This document shows, in pieces, positions 17,079 to 26,159 of a DNA stretch of 64,000 nt (positions are counted from its first letter, which is position 1; every line of letters begins with the position of its first letter). Both the position numbers and the translations under genes were made by a program. Origin of the DNA: Hyphomicrobiales bacterium (GTDB lineage: Bacteria > Pseudomonadota > Alphaproteobacteria > Rhizobiales > Rhizobiaceae); assembly GCA_900468805.1 (NCBI GenBank), contig UEIF01000022.1, positions 185,716 to 249,715 on the forward strand, read 5' to 3'. The notes beneath the pieces were generated by a model. It was not told the DNA's origin, ran no database searches, and saw only the letters and a list, made by a program, of their open reading frames with translations.

Positions 17079-17860
17079 CTGAGAAACCGCGCTTCTGGAT
17101 TGGCACCAGCTGGAAGATGAACAAGACGCTCGCGGAGGCCGAGCATTTCGCGCGCGGCCTCGAGGCGGCCGATGCCGCGCGCGATCCCATCATTCAGCGC
17201 TTCGTGATCCCGTCGTTTACCGCCGTGCGAGAGGTCAAGCGCATGCTTGCAAAGACCTCCGTCAAGGTCGGAGCGCAGAACATGCATTGGGTGGACGAGG
17301 GCGCCTGGACGGGCGAGGTTTCCCCCTTGATGCTGAAGGATTGCGATCTCGATATCGTCGAGCTTGGGCATTCCGAGCGCCGCGAGTTTTTCGGAGAAAC
17401 GGATGAGACGGTCGGGCTGAAGACGGAGGCAGCGGTTCGCCACGGTCTGATCCCACTCATCTGCATTGGCGAAACCCTTGCTGACCGGGAGAGCGGAAAA
17501 GCTGCCGAAATCCTTGCAGTCCAGGTGCGTGGGGCGCTTTCGAAGCTTTCCGACGTACAGAAATCGGCGGAAATCCTTCTAGCCTACGAGCCCGTATGGG
17601 CGATCGGCGAAAAAGGCATTCCGGCAACCGCGGATTATGCCGATGCGCGACAGGCCGAAATTATCGCAGTCGCCGAAGCGGCGCTCGGGCGGAAAATCCC
17701 CTGCCTTTACGGCGGGTCGGTCAATCCGCAGAACTGCGAGGAACTGATTTCGAGCGCGCATATCGACGGGCTCTTCATCGGCCGTTCCGCCTGGAATGTC
17801 GAGGGCTATCTCGACATCCTTTCGAAATGCGCCGCCAAACTCCAAGGAGAAAAACGATGA
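17075..17860 (+). CDS. eryH: D-3-tetrulose-4-phosphate isomerase, triose-phosphate isomerase homologue
   Basis: A 261-residue TIM-barrel enzyme also called tpiB or TpiA2. It converts D-3-tetrulose 4-phosphate to D-erythrulose 4-phosphate. Catalytic residues are conserved as in triose-phosphate isomerase: the lysine in GTSWKMNK (residues 10-17), the histidine in ELGHSERREFFGE and the glutamate in AYEPVWAIGEKG. GTSWKMNK instead of GNWKMN, and IGEKG instead of IGTG, set it apart from the second isomerase in the window (60084-60821). It overlaps eryR by four bases and eryI by four bases. The assignment relies on the Brucella EryH work. Confidence 0.93.
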   Translation: MTEKPRFWIGTSWKMNKTLAEAEHFARGLEAADAARDPIIQRFVIPSFTAVREVKRMLAKTSVKVGAQNMHWVDEGAWTGEVSPLMLKDCDLDIVELGHSERREFFGETDETVGLKTEAAVRHGLIPLICIGETLADRESGKAAEILAVQVRGALSKLSDVQKSAEILLAYEPVWAIGEKGIPATADYADARQAEIIAVAEAALGRKIPCLYGGSVNPQNCEELISSAHIDGLFIGRSAWNVEGYLDILSKCAAKLQGEKR

Positions 17861-18312
17861 AGCTTGCAATTGCTGGAGACAGCGCCGGCGAAGGTCTCGC
17901 CAAGGTGCTCGCCGAACACCTCAAGGGCCGTTTCGACGTCCATGAAGTGTCACGCATCAATGACGGGCTCGACCCGTTCTATGCCAACCTTTCGGATCGT
18001 GTTGCCTCGGGCGTGATCGATGGCACCTATGACAAGGCCATCCTGGTCTGCGGCACCGGCATCGGCGTCTGCATCTCGGCCAATAAAGTGCCCGGCATCC
18101 GTGCCGCTCTGACGCACGACACCTATTCGGCCGAGCGTGCCGCTCTTTCCAACAACGCGCAGATCATCACGATGGGTGCTCGCGTCATCGGAACTGAGCT
18201 CGCGAAGTCGATCGCCGACGCATTCCTCGCGCAGACATTCGACGAAAACGGCCGTTCGGCCGGTAATGTCTCCGCAATCGATGAGCTCGACGCGAAATAC
18301 AGCGCGCGCTGA
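17857..18312 (+). CDS. eryI: D-erythrose-4-phosphate isomerase, RpiB family
   Basis: A 151-residue RpiB/LacAB-family isomerase that makes D-erythrose 4-phosphate from D-erythrulose 4-phosphate, the exit of the erythritol route into the pentose phosphate pathway. The active-site cysteine lies in ILVCGTGIGVCISANKVPGI and the general-acid region is ALTHDTYSAERAALSNNAQ. It begins in the last bases of eryH (ATGA) behind AAGGAGA. It is the last gene of the operon. A GC-rich imperfect stem (18326-18348) follows but has no T run. Confidence 0.93.
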   Translation: MKLAIAGDSAGEGLAKVLAEHLKGRFDVHEVSRINDGLDPFYANLSDRVASGVIDGTYDKAILVCGTGIGVCISANKVPGIRAALTHDTYSAERAALSNNAQIITMGARVIGTELAKSIADAFLAQTFDENGRSAGNVSAIDELDAKYSAR

Positions 18313-18550
18313 GAGCAGCACGCAAGCGGCCGGCCATCCGCCGGTCGCTGTGCGCATCAGTCATCACCATTACCTGAGCTCCCGGCGATGGGGTGCGGTC
18401 GTTTGGCGGGCATATTACACTATGGCCCGTTAGGGTTGCTCGGCCGTGCTATGTGAGTTGATGCGGATCACCTCGAAATGGCGGATCGGGGGAGGCTTTG
18501 CTCTGCGGTGTCACGCCCGATCCAAAGTCGCCTCGATGTGTAAAAAGAGC

Positions 18551-19225
18551 CTAGTCCAATTTCTCATGAACGACCGCATCTCTGAACGCTTCATAGATGA
18601 CACGATGACCGGCATCGTTGGGATGTGTGAAATCAGGCGAGGCCAGTGGCCCATCGCCATATGCTTTCATCCGTTCGTAGACAGGCGCGTAGAAGACACG
18701 AAAACGCTGCGCCAGTTCTCGCACGGTTTGGACATAGACTTCAAAGCCCTGGCGTGTCTGGCCGGTAAAGCCGGTGCTTCCAACTGAAAAGCCGCCATCT
18801 GGAATATAAGGCGGACTGCCGATCGCAAGCCGTTTCGCGTGGCCTGCCTCGATCAGTTTCTCCAGCATATTAGCATAGTCACGACTGAAGTTCTTTGCGT
18901 TCATGCTCTCCGGCGCGGCCGTATAGCGCGCGTCGTTATAGCCGTAGAGGATGAGGATCGCGTCGCTATGCGGGCCGTCGAGCAGCGCCCCGGCGAAGCG
19001 TCCAGCGCCGTTTCCCGGTCGAGCTTTGCCGTCGGCAAGCAGCGATGCCTGCAGCACTGTCCCCGGGATTGCGTGATTGCGGAGGGGTAATCCATCGACC
19101 TCAGCCGCAAACAATGCCGGCCAGGCAAGATGCGGCTGGCTGGCGTTGAGCCCTGCGGTGATGCTGTCGCCGAAGACACGGGTTCCGGAAATCCCCAGCA
19201 ATTTCAAATGCTCTGCGAATGGCAT
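18551..19225 (-). CDS. SGNH/GDSL-family hydrolase
   Basis: A 224-residue esterase-type protein. It has block I VFGDSITAG (nucleophile Ser at about residue 20), a block III-like GYND at about 97-100, and the catalytic pair in DFTHPNDAGH at about 199-208. No signal peptide is visible, so it is probably cytosolic. This family removes acetyl or acyl groups from sugars and other substrates. It is divergent from the LacI gene with about 107 bp between starts. The LacI operators there could control both directions, so deacetylation of the imported sugar is a fair guess. The ATG at 19225 has a weak ribosome site. Confidence 0.75.
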   Translation of the reverse strand: MPFAEHLKLLGISGTRVFGDSITAGLNASQPHLAWPALFAAEVDGLPLRNHAIPGTVLQASLLADGKARPGNGAGRFAGALLDGPHSDAILILYGYNDARYTAAPESMNAKNFSRDYANMLEKLIEAGHAKRLAIGSPPYIPDGGFSVGSTGFTGQTRQGFEVYVQTVRELAQRFRVFYAPVYERMKAYGDGPLASPDFTHPNDAGHRVIYEAFRDAVVHEKLD

Positions 19226-19247
19226 CGATCATCTCACATTTTCGCGC

Positions 19248-19303
19248 TTGACAGTCGCTCGGTAAATCTTGTTTATACGTATTAGCTGCTAATACGCATT
19301 AGC
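19248..19303 (+). promoter_or_regulatory. Promoter with two overlapping LacI-type operators
   Basis: TTGACA at 19248-19253 and TTTATA at 19272-19277 form a promoter with an 18-bp spacer. Two operator-like elements with a central CG overlap its -10 and start region: TTATACGTATTA at 19273-19284 and GCTAATACGCATTAGC at 19288-19303. CGTATTAG and CTAATACG (19278-19296) also form a perfect 8-bp inverted repeat. This is the expected form of LacI/GalR sites, 30 bp before the lacI-type GTG start. Confidence 0.65.
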
Positions 19304-19332
19304 AGTCAAGAGGCGATCGGGGAGGAACCGGC

Positions 19333-20364
19333 GTGGCAGGCACTAAGCGCTTGACGCAGCACGATATTGCGAAACTGGCCGGCGTCAGTCAGGCAACCGT
19401 TTCGCTTGTGCTGAACGGTGCGCCGACGGCTTTGGCGCGTATTCCGAAGGAGACCCGCGAGCGCGTCCAGCAGGTCATCCGCACCACGGGATATGTGGCC
19501 GATCCGATCGCCCGGCGGATGGCCAAGGGTCTTAATCGCATCCTCGGCGTCTTCACCTACGAGCCGGCCTTTCCAAGCGAGCAGGCGGACTTTTTTGCAC
19601 CCTTCCTGCTCGGCATCGAGGAAGAGGCGCAGGCGCAGAATTATGACCTGCTCCTCCTGACCGGTGCCGGCGTCGGCCGGGAGCGCAAGATTTTTGCCGA
19701 CGGTAACCGGCTGCGGATCGCCGACGGCTGCCTCGTCCTCGGCCGCGAATTCGATCGGGCCGAGCTCAAGCGGCTGGTGACTGGCGATTATCCCTTCGTG
19801 GCGATCGGCCGACGTGAGGACGCAGACGGACCCGTTCCCTACGTCGGCGGCGATTACGCCAGCGGTACGCGGGCGCTGGTCGAAAAGGCGCGCGCACTCG
19901 GCCATGACCGGCTGGCTTTCGTCGGCCCAAGCGGCTCGGCTGAATCTATCGTTGACCGTTGGCGCGGATTTTCAGGCGCAATCACCGGGGGCGCCGAACT
20001 GGTTCTCCATGTTGATGAGGTCGGCCGAGGCGCGGCCGACACGCTCGACGCGATCGTCGCAAGCGGCGCGACCGCCGTCTTCTTCGTCGAATTGGCCGAT
20101 GCGGTGCGTGTCGAAGCGGCGGCGCGCGAGCGCGGCCTGTCCATTCCGGGCGACTTCTCGGCCGTGGTGCTCGGCAGCCATGTGCGGGCTGAGCGCAGCC
20201 ATGTGCGGTTCACCTCCTTCGACATTCCTCGCGAGGAAATGGGGCGGCAGGCGACCGCCATGCTGGTGCGCCGCATCGAGGCCGCCGCGCCCGTCGAACA
20301 AATTCTTCTGACCTGCGAACCTGTCGAGGGCGAAACCCTCGGACCAGCAAAGAAACGGACCTGA
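19333..20364 (+). CDS. LacI-family transcriptional regulator
   Basis: A 343-residue repressor. The DNA-binding head is LTQHDIAKLAGVSQATVSLV (residues about 6-25), followed by a hinge region and a periplasmic-binding-protein-like sensor domain (GIEEEAQAQNYDLLLLTGAG; SIVDRWRGFSGAI). The GTG at 19333 follows GGGGAGGA. It is the first gene of an operon with the FAD oxidoreductase and a sugar ABC importer, and the operators lie just upstream, so it represses its own operon. The ligand is presumably the imported sugar. Confidence 0.92.
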   Translation: MAGTKRLTQHDIAKLAGVSQATVSLVLNGAPTALARIPKETRERVQQVIRTTGYVADPIARRMAKGLNRILGVFTYEPAFPSEQADFFAPFLLGIEEEAQAQNYDLLLLTGAGVGRERKIFADGNRLRIADGCLVLGREFDRAELKRLVTGDYPFVAIGRREDADGPVPYVGGDYASGTRALVEKARALGHDRLAFVGPSGSAESIVDRWRGFSGAITGGAELVLHVDEVGRGAADTLDAIVASGATAVFFVELADAVRVEAAARERGLSIPGDFSAVVLGSHVRAERSHVRFTSFDIPREEMGRQATAMLVRRIEAAAPVEQILLTCEPVEGETLGPAKKRT

Positions 20365-20369
20365 TAGTG

Positions 20370-21992
20370 ATGGACATGGCGGCAAAAGAGATGCGAGCGG
20401 ATATTCTGGTGGTGGGTGGCGGCCTCGGCGGCGTCGCGGCGGCGCTTGGCGCATGCCGGGCGGGCAAGAGTGTCATCATGACCGAGGAATTCGAATGGAT
20501 CGGCGGCCAGTCGACCAGCCAGGGCGTGCCTTCCGACGAACATAGCTGGGTCGAGCAATTCGGCATCACGCGCTCCTATCGCAGACTGCGCAACGGCGTG
20601 CGGCAATATTATCGCGACAACTATCCGCTGACCGAAGGTGCCCGCGCCTGGGGCGATCTCAATCCCGGCGGCGGCTGGGTAAGCCGCATCTGCGCCGAGC
20701 CGCGCGTCAGCCTGGCGGTCATGGAAGCGATGCTGATGCCCTATCGCGGCGCCGGCCGGCTCAGGGTCCTGCAGCCCTATCGTCCCGTCGCTGCCGATGT
20801 CGACGGCGACAGCGTGCGCTCCGTCACCGTCCGCCATCGCGATACCGACCGCGAGCTCGTCATCTCGGCCGATTACATCCTTGACGCCACCGAACTCGGC
20901 GATCTGCTGCCGATGACCGGCACGGATTATGTGAAAGGCTTCGAGGCGCAGTCCGATACCGGCGAGCCGAACGCTCCCTCCGAAGCGCAGCCCGACAATG
21001 TTCAGGCAGTTTCGATCTGCTTTGCAGTCGATTGCGTTGACGGCGATCAGACGATCGACAAGCCTGACAATTACGACTATTGGCGCAAATACCAGCCGCA
21101 TTTCTGGGGCGGACCACTGCTCGGCTTCACCGCGCCGCACCCGCGCACGCTGGAATCCACCACGCGCAGCTTCACGCCAAATGTCGACGACAATCCACTG
21201 CTCGTCGATGCCGATCAGCGCAAGGGTGGCGGCGATGAGAACCTCTGGCTCTTCCGCCGCATCGCGGCACGGCGCAATTTTGAGCCTGGCTTTTACCAGT
21301 CCGACATCTGCTTCGTGAACTGGCCGATGATCGACTACATGGACGGAACGATCATCGACGTCTCCGAGCAAGACAAGGCGAGGCATCTGAAGGCGGCCGC
21401 CGATCTTTCCTATTCGGTCTTCTACTGGCTGCAAACCGAGGCGCCACGCATCGATGGCGGCCAGGGTTACCGGGGCTTGAGGCTTCGCGGCGACATCACC
21501 GGCACCGAACATGGCCTCGCGATGGCGCCCTATATCCGGGAAAGCCGCCGCATCAAGCCCGTCACCCGTATCACCGAGCAGGATCTCTCCCATGCAGTGC
21601 GCGGCGAAAAGGGGGCGGCAAATTATCGCGACAGCGTCGGCATCGGCATGTATCGCATCGACCTGCACCCCTCGACCGGCGGCGACAACTATGTCGACGT
21701 GCCGTCCTGCCCGTTCGAAATCCCGCTTGGTGCGCTGCTGCCGCAACGCATGACGAACCTCATTGCGGCCGGCAAGAATATCGGCACCACCCATATCACC
21801 AACGGTTGCTACCGCTTGCATCCGGTCGAATGGAACATCGGCGAAGCGGCGGGCATGCTCGCGGCCCACTGCCTCGATAAGGGACTGAAGCCCCACCAGG
21901 TCCAGGAAAACGATGTGCATCTTCGCGACTTCCAGCAGGAACTTGTTCGAGAAGGCATCGAAATCCGCTGGCCGGTCATCTCAGCCTACTGA
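20370..21992 (+). CDS. FAD-dependent oxidoreductase, unassigned substrate
   Basis: A 540-residue flavoprotein resembling the FAD_oxidored family (PF12831). The dinucleotide-binding motif ILVVGGGLGGVAAALGACRAG is near residues 10-30, followed by EEFEWIGGQSTSQGVPSDEH. The C-terminal region has IAAGKNIGTTHITNG and PVEWNIGEAAGMLA, typical of FAD closure in this family. Start codons GTG 20367, ATG 20370 and ATG 20376 are all possible. It lies between the LacI gene and the sugar importer and probably oxidises the incoming compound. No signal peptide or membrane segment is visible. The substrate cannot be named from sequence. Confidence 0.8.
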   Translation: MDMAAKEMRADILVVGGGLGGVAAALGACRAGKSVIMTEEFEWIGGQSTSQGVPSDEHSWVEQFGITRSYRRLRNGVRQYYRDNYPLTEGARAWGDLNPGGGWVSRICAEPRVSLAVMEAMLMPYRGAGRLRVLQPYRPVAADVDGDSVRSVTVRHRDTDRELVISADYILDATELGDLLPMTGTDYVKGFEAQSDTGEPNAPSEAQPDNVQAVSICFAVDCVDGDQTIDKPDNYDYWRKYQPHFWGGPLLGFTAPHPRTLESTTRSFTPNVDDNPLLVDADQRKGGGDENLWLFRRIAARRNFEPGFYQSDICFVNWPMIDYMDGTIIDVSEQDKARHLKAAADLSYSVFYWLQTEAPRIDGGQGYRGLRLRGDITGTEHGLAMAPYIRESRRIKPVTRITEQDLSHAVRGEKGAANYRDSVGIGMYRIDLHPSTGGDNYVDVPSCPFEIPLGALLPQRMTNLIAAGKNIGTTHITNGCYRLHPVEWNIGEAAGMLAAHCLDKGLKPHQVQENDVHLRDFQQELVREGIEIRWPVISAY

Positions 21993-22033
21993 GCACCCAT
22001 CTGCACAACCCATCTTTGGAGGAGGAACGGGAA

Positions 22034-23305
22034 ATGAACAAGAACAGGACACTGAAATCGGCAATGGCCGCGCTTGCGCTCGCCTTGCCGCTTGCCTGCA
22101 GCGGCATCGCCAACGCACAGGATGCCGTCAACCTGCGCATGACCATCTGGAGCGCGGCAGAAGCGCATCTGAAGCTCTTCAACGAGATCGCGGCCGGCTT
22201 CAAGAAGGATCACCCCAACGTTACGGTGACCTTCGAGTCGCTGCCGTTCGACACCTATACGACGGCGCTCACCACCCAGATCGCCGGCGGCAATGCGCCT
22301 GATCTGGCCTGGATCTTCGAGACGACGGCTTACGACTTCGTCAATTCCGGCGCGCTTTATCCGCTCACCGATACGCTGAAGGCAACGCAGGGCTACAATC
22401 TCGACGAGGTAAGCGGGACGGCCACCGAGCGCTGGCAAAAGGACGGCACGCTCTATGCCTATCCTTTCTCCACCTCGCCCTTCGCAGTCTTCGTCAACAA
22501 CGACCTCATCAAGGCGGCCGGCGCCAAGACGCCCGCCGAGATGATCGCCGCCGGCCAATGGACCTGGGATAATGCGATCGCTACTGCTTCGGCTGTTGGC
22601 CAGACGGGTAAAGGCGGCCTGATCGTGCGGGACTTCAACTACCAGATCTGGCAGAATCTTGCCTCGGTCTGGAACGGCTTTGGTGCCGCACCCTGGAGCG
22701 CCGACGGCAAGACCTGCATGATGACCGAAAAGCCTATGGTCGATGCACTGACCTTCGTCCATGAGGCGATCTTCGAGAAGAAGGCGATCCCCGGTCCAGG
22801 CGAGAATGTCGACTTCTTCGCCGGCAATGCGGCGATGACCATCACCCAGATCAGCCGCGCCTCGCTGCTGCCGAAGGACAAGCCCTTTTCCTGGGATCTC
22901 GTGCCGCTGCCGAAGGGACCAGCCGGTGACTATGCGCTGATCGGCCAGGCCGGTATCGGCGTCATGCAATCCGGCAAGAACGCGAAGACAGCCGCCGAAT
23001 TCGTCGCCTATATGACGAACCCGGAAAATTCGGCCAAGCTCAGCCAGTTCTTCCCCTCGGCCCGCAAGTCGCTGCTCAACGCGGACGTGCTGAAGAAGAC
23101 CAATCCGCTGCTGACGAGGGAACAGATCGACAAGGTCGTTATCGCCGGCATTGCGACGGGCAAGGTCATTCCTGGCCACACGGGCTTTGCGCAGATCCAG
23201 CAGACCGTGCGCTCCGGCCTCGACGCCGTCTGGCGTCCGGATGCCGATGTCGCCGGCACGCTCCAGACGATCTGCGGCCAGATCGGCCCGCTGCTCAAGC
23301 GCTGA
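22034..23305 (+). CDS. Sugar ABC transporter substrate-binding protein (family 1)
   Basis: A 423-residue periplasmic binding protein of the MalE/UgpB class. The signal peptide spans residues 1-28 (LKSAMAALALALPLACSGIA then NAQ). The mature start is VNLRMTIWSAAEAHLKLFNE. Later come GGNAPDLAWIFE and AAEFVAYMTNPENSAKLSQF, characteristic of carbohydrate family 1 proteins. The ATG at 22034 follows GGAGGAGGAA. A TTG frame start 18 bases earlier would run through the ribosome site. It supplies the two permeases directly downstream. The ligand is unknown. Confidence 0.9.
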   Translation: MNKNRTLKSAMAALALALPLACSGIANAQDAVNLRMTIWSAAEAHLKLFNEIAAGFKKDHPNVTVTFESLPFDTYTTALTTQIAGGNAPDLAWIFETTAYDFVNSGALYPLTDTLKATQGYNLDEVSGTATERWQKDGTLYAYPFSTSPFAVFVNNDLIKAAGAKTPAEMIAAGQWTWDNAIATASAVGQTGKGGLIVRDFNYQIWQNLASVWNGFGAAPWSADGKTCMMTEKPMVDALTFVHEAIFEKKAIPGPGENVDFFAGNAAMTITQISRASLLPKDKPFSWDLVPLPKGPAGDYALIGQAGIGVMQSGKNAKTAAEFVAYMTNPENSAKLSQFFPSARKSLLNADVLKKTNPLLTREQIDKVVIAGIATGKVIPGHTGFAQIQQTVRSGLDAVWRPDADVAGTLQTICGQIGPLLKR

Positions 23306-23316
23306 GGAGATAAGAG

Positions 23317-24249
23317 ATGGCTGTCGCACAGGACAACGCAACTTCGGAAGGCCGCTCCTCGTCGCCGTTCTGGACGATTGCGCGGCGCGACAGCCTCGCC
23401 GGCTTCCTGTTCATCGCTCCGCAACTGATCGGCATCATCATCTTCGTGCTGATCCCGCTCGGTCTGGTCTTCTGGTATTCGCTGCACGAGTGGAACGTGC
23501 TCGCCAATACCTTCACCTATACGGGCACGCAGAACTACCAGATGCTGAGTGAGGACCCGAACCTGTTGCAGGTGCTCGGCTCAACCGCCATCTTCTCCGC
23601 CGGGCTTGTGGTTCTCAATCTGTCGCTGGCCTTGCTGCTGGCGGTGCTGTTGAACCAGAAGCTTGCAGGTATCACGATCTTCCGGACGCTGTTCTTTTCG
23701 CCTGTTGTCGTGTCGCTGGTGGCCTGGACGATCGTCTGGGGGTTTCTGCTGCAAAAGAACGGCGGCATTAACGGCATGCTGTTGCTGTTTGGCATCGAGG
23801 GTCCGAACTGGCTGCGCGGCGAGACCACCGCGATGATCTCGGTCATCGTCGTCCAGGTGTTCAAGAATGTCGGCCTCAACATGATCCTCTTCCTTGCAGC
23901 CCTCCAGGGCGTGCCGAACGAGCTCTATGAGGCGGCCCGCATTGATGGTGCGCCGCGCTTCAAGCAGTTCCGCCGCATTACCCTGCCGCTGATCAGCCCG
24001 ACCATCCTGCTCACCTCGATCATCACCATCGTCGGATCGCTACAGGTCTTCGCGCAGATCGCGGTGCTGACGCAGGGCGGGCCGGGCATCTCGACGACGG
24101 TGCTCGTCTATTATCTGTACCAGCAGGCTTTCCAGTTTCATTTCTTCGGTTACGGCTCCACGCTGTCGATCCTGCTCTTCCTGATCGTCGCCGTGCTGAC
24201 CTTCGCCCAATGGCAATTGCGCAAGAGGATCGTGTTCTATGAAAGCTGA
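23317..24249 (+). CDS. Sugar ABC transporter permease (MalF type)
   Basis: A 310-residue inner-membrane permease with six or so membrane segments (FIAPQLIGIIIFVLIPLGLV is the first). The EAA loop that docks the ATPase reads ELYEAARIDGAPRFKQFRRI and lies near residues 205-224. It is 11 bp after the binding-protein gene and overlaps the second permease by 11 bp. It forms the heterodimeric channel of a family 1 carbohydrate importer. Confidence 0.9.
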   Translation: MAVAQDNATSEGRSSSPFWTIARRDSLAGFLFIAPQLIGIIIFVLIPLGLVFWYSLHEWNVLANTFTYTGTQNYQMLSEDPNLLQVLGSTAIFSAGLVVLNLSLALLLAVLLNQKLAGITIFRTLFFSPVVVSLVAWTIVWGFLLQKNGGINGMLLLFGIEGPNWLRGETTAMISVIVVQVFKNVGLNMILFLAALQGVPNELYEAARIDGAPRFKQFRRITLPLISPTILLTSIITIVGSLQVFAQIAVLTQGGPGISTTVLVYYLYQQAFQFHFFGYGSTLSILLFLIVAVLTFAQWQLRKRIVFYES

Positions 24250-25081
24250 GCTCCCCCCGCGCATGAAGGTCTTTCTGTACGGGCTGATGTGCGTGCTGCT
24301 CATTCCTTTCGTCTTCCCGACCTGGTGGATGGTCACCTCTTCGGTGAAGCCGATCAGCGATATCTTCGCCTTTCCGCCGCAACTTTTCCCGCAGAGCTAT
24401 GACTGGACGACCTATGGCAAGGTCTTCGAGCTGCAGCCTTTCGTCAAACAATACTGGAATTCGGCCTATATCGCCGCCGCGGTCACTGTTGGCACGATGA
24501 TCGTCTCATCGATGGCCGGTTACGCCTTCGCGCGCATCAAGTTCCCCTTCGCCAACACGATCTTCATGGTAGTGCTGCTCGGCCTCTTGATCCCGTCGGA
24601 AGTGACGATCGTGCCGCTCTTCCAGATGTTTTTGAAGGCCGGTATGGTCAATACGCATTGGCCGCTGATCCTGGTGCCGATCTTCGGTGCGCCGAGTGTT
24701 TTTGCCACTTTTGTCATGCGGCAGTTTTTCGTGACGCTGCCGGTCGAACTGGAAGAGGCGGCGCGCGTCGATGGTCTCGGGCGTTTCAAGATCTTCCGCA
24801 AGATCGCGCTGCCGCTTGCCAGACCGGCACTGGCCTCTGTGGCGATCTTTACCTTCCTGCACTCCTGGAACCTCTATCTCGAACCGATCGTGTTCCTGTC
24901 GAGCGCGGAGAAGTTCACGCTGCCGCAGGCGCTGACCCAATATACCGATGCCTATGGCGGGCCGATGTGGAACATCCAGCTTGCCGCGGCGACACTCACG
25001 GCGCTGCCCGTCCTCATCGTTTTCATCATCGCGCAGAAGCAATTCGTCGAAGGGCTCGCGCATACCGGCCTCAAGGGCTGA
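24239..25081 (+). CDS. Sugar ABC transporter permease (MalG type)
   Basis: A 280-residue inner-membrane permease, partner of the upstream MalF-type protein. It begins MKAELPPRMKVFLYGLMCVL with a first membrane segment at about residues 9-30. The EAA loop LEEAARVDGLGRFKIFRKIA is near residues 175-194. The C-terminus EGLAHTGLKG matches the usual end of MalG-type permeases. It overlaps the upstream gene by 11 bp and is followed after 17 bp by the ATPase gene. Confidence 0.9.
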   Translation: MKAELPPRMKVFLYGLMCVLLIPFVFPTWWMVTSSVKPISDIFAFPPQLFPQSYDWTTYGKVFELQPFVKQYWNSAYIAAAVTVGTMIVSSMAGYAFARIKFPFANTIFMVVLLGLLIPSEVTIVPLFQMFLKAGMVNTHWPLILVPIFGAPSVFATFVMRQFFVTLPVELEEAARVDGLGRFKIFRKIALPLARPALASVAIFTFLHSWNLYLEPIVFLSSAEKFTLPQALTQYTDAYGGPMWNIQLAAATLTALPVLIVFIIAQKQFVEGLAHTGLKG

Positions 25082-25098
25082 AGAACCGGATTTTCCCC

Positions 25099-26151
25099 AT
25101 GGCTGACGTTACCCTTTCCCGTGTCCGCAAGAGTTATGGTGCGCTCGACATCATTCATGGCGCCGACCTCGGCATCCGCGACGGCGAATTCGTCGTGCTG
25201 GTCGGGCCCTCGGGCTGCGGCAAGTCCACGCTGCTCAGGATGATCGCCGGGCTCGAGACGATTACCGGCGGGGATATCAGGATCGGCGGACGGGTGGTCA
25301 ATGATCTCGATCCGAAGGATCGCGACATCGCCATGGTCTTCCAGAACTACGCGCTCTATCCGCATATGACGGTCGCCACCAATATGGGCTTCTCGCTGGA
25401 GCATCGCGGTACCAGCAAGGTGCAGATCGCTGAGCGGGTGACATGGGCAGCCGATATCCTCGGCCTGTCTCACCTGCTCGATCGTTATCCGCGCCAGCTC
25501 TCCGGCGGCCAGCGCCAGCGCGTCGCCATGGGGCGGGCGATCGTTCGCAATCCGCAGGTCTTCCTGTTCGACGAGCCGTTGTCGAACCTCGACGCCAAGC
25601 TGCGCGTCGTCATGCGCGGCGAGATCAAGAGCCTGCATCAGAGGCTCAAGACGACGACCATCTATGTCACCCATGACCAGGTCGAAGCGATGACCATGGC
25701 TGACAGGATCGTCGTGCTGAACGCCGGCAGGGTGGAGCAGATCGGCGCGCCACTCGACCTCTACGACCGGCCGGCCAATCAGTTCGTGGCCGGTTTCATC
25801 GGCTCGCCGGCGATGAATTTCCTCAGCGGCACAATCACCGAAAAAGGGTTTGCGGCACCCGGCATCGTATTACCGTTGCCACAGGTGGCTCATGACTTGA
25901 ACGACCACAAGGCGGTCTACGGCATCCGGCCGGAGCATTTCGCACTCGACGACGGCGGCGTGCCGGCGCAGATCGTTCTGGTCGAGCCGATGGGATCGGA
26001 AACCCAGGTGACGATGAAACTCGGCGAGGCCCAGGTCACCGGGGTCTTCCGCGAGCGCGTGTCGCTCTCCTCCGGCGCGACGATCCACGTTCGTCCGGAG
26101 CTTTCCAATATCCACCTCTTCGCCGCCGACGGCGGCTTGCGTCTGAACTGA
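25099..26151 (+). CDS. Sugar ABC transporter ATP-binding protein (UgpC/MsmK type)
   Basis: A 350-residue ATPase starting MADVTLSRVRKSYGALDIIH. Walker A GPSGCGKST is at about residues 36-44, the Q-loop in MVFQNYALYPHMTV, signature LSGGQRQRVAMGRAI at about 134-148 and Walker B VFLFDEPLSNLD. A C-terminal regulatory (TOBE-like) domain follows from about residue 235. The open frame extends far upstream through the permease gene, but the ATG at 25099 gives the conserved N-terminus. One such ATPase often serves several importers. Confidence 0.92.
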   Translation: MADVTLSRVRKSYGALDIIHGADLGIRDGEFVVLVGPSGCGKSTLLRMIAGLETITGGDIRIGGRVVNDLDPKDRDIAMVFQNYALYPHMTVATNMGFSLEHRGTSKVQIAERVTWAADILGLSHLLDRYPRQLSGGQRQRVAMGRAIVRNPQVFLFDEPLSNLDAKLRVVMRGEIKSLHQRLKTTTIYVTHDQVEAMTMADRIVVLNAGRVEQIGAPLDLYDRPANQFVAGFIGSPAMNFLSGTITEKGFAAPGIVLPLPQVAHDLNDHKAVYGIRPEHFALDDGGVPAQIVLVEPMGSETQVTMKLGEAQVTGVFRERVSLSSGATIHVRPELSNIHLFAADGGLRLN

Positions 26152-26159
26152 GGTTTCTC

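Noticed and set aside
18326..18348. GC-rich stem after eryI as a terminator
   Set aside because: One G-T pair in a nine-pair stem and no T run. It is too weak to list as a feature.
19854..21920. 688-residue minus-strand open frame
   Set aside because: Antisense to the LacI and FAD oxidoreductase genes, no motif, composition typical of a shadow frame.
21986..23341. 451-residue minus-strand open frame
   Set aside because: Antisense to the family 1 binding protein, whose signal peptide and family motifs are clear.
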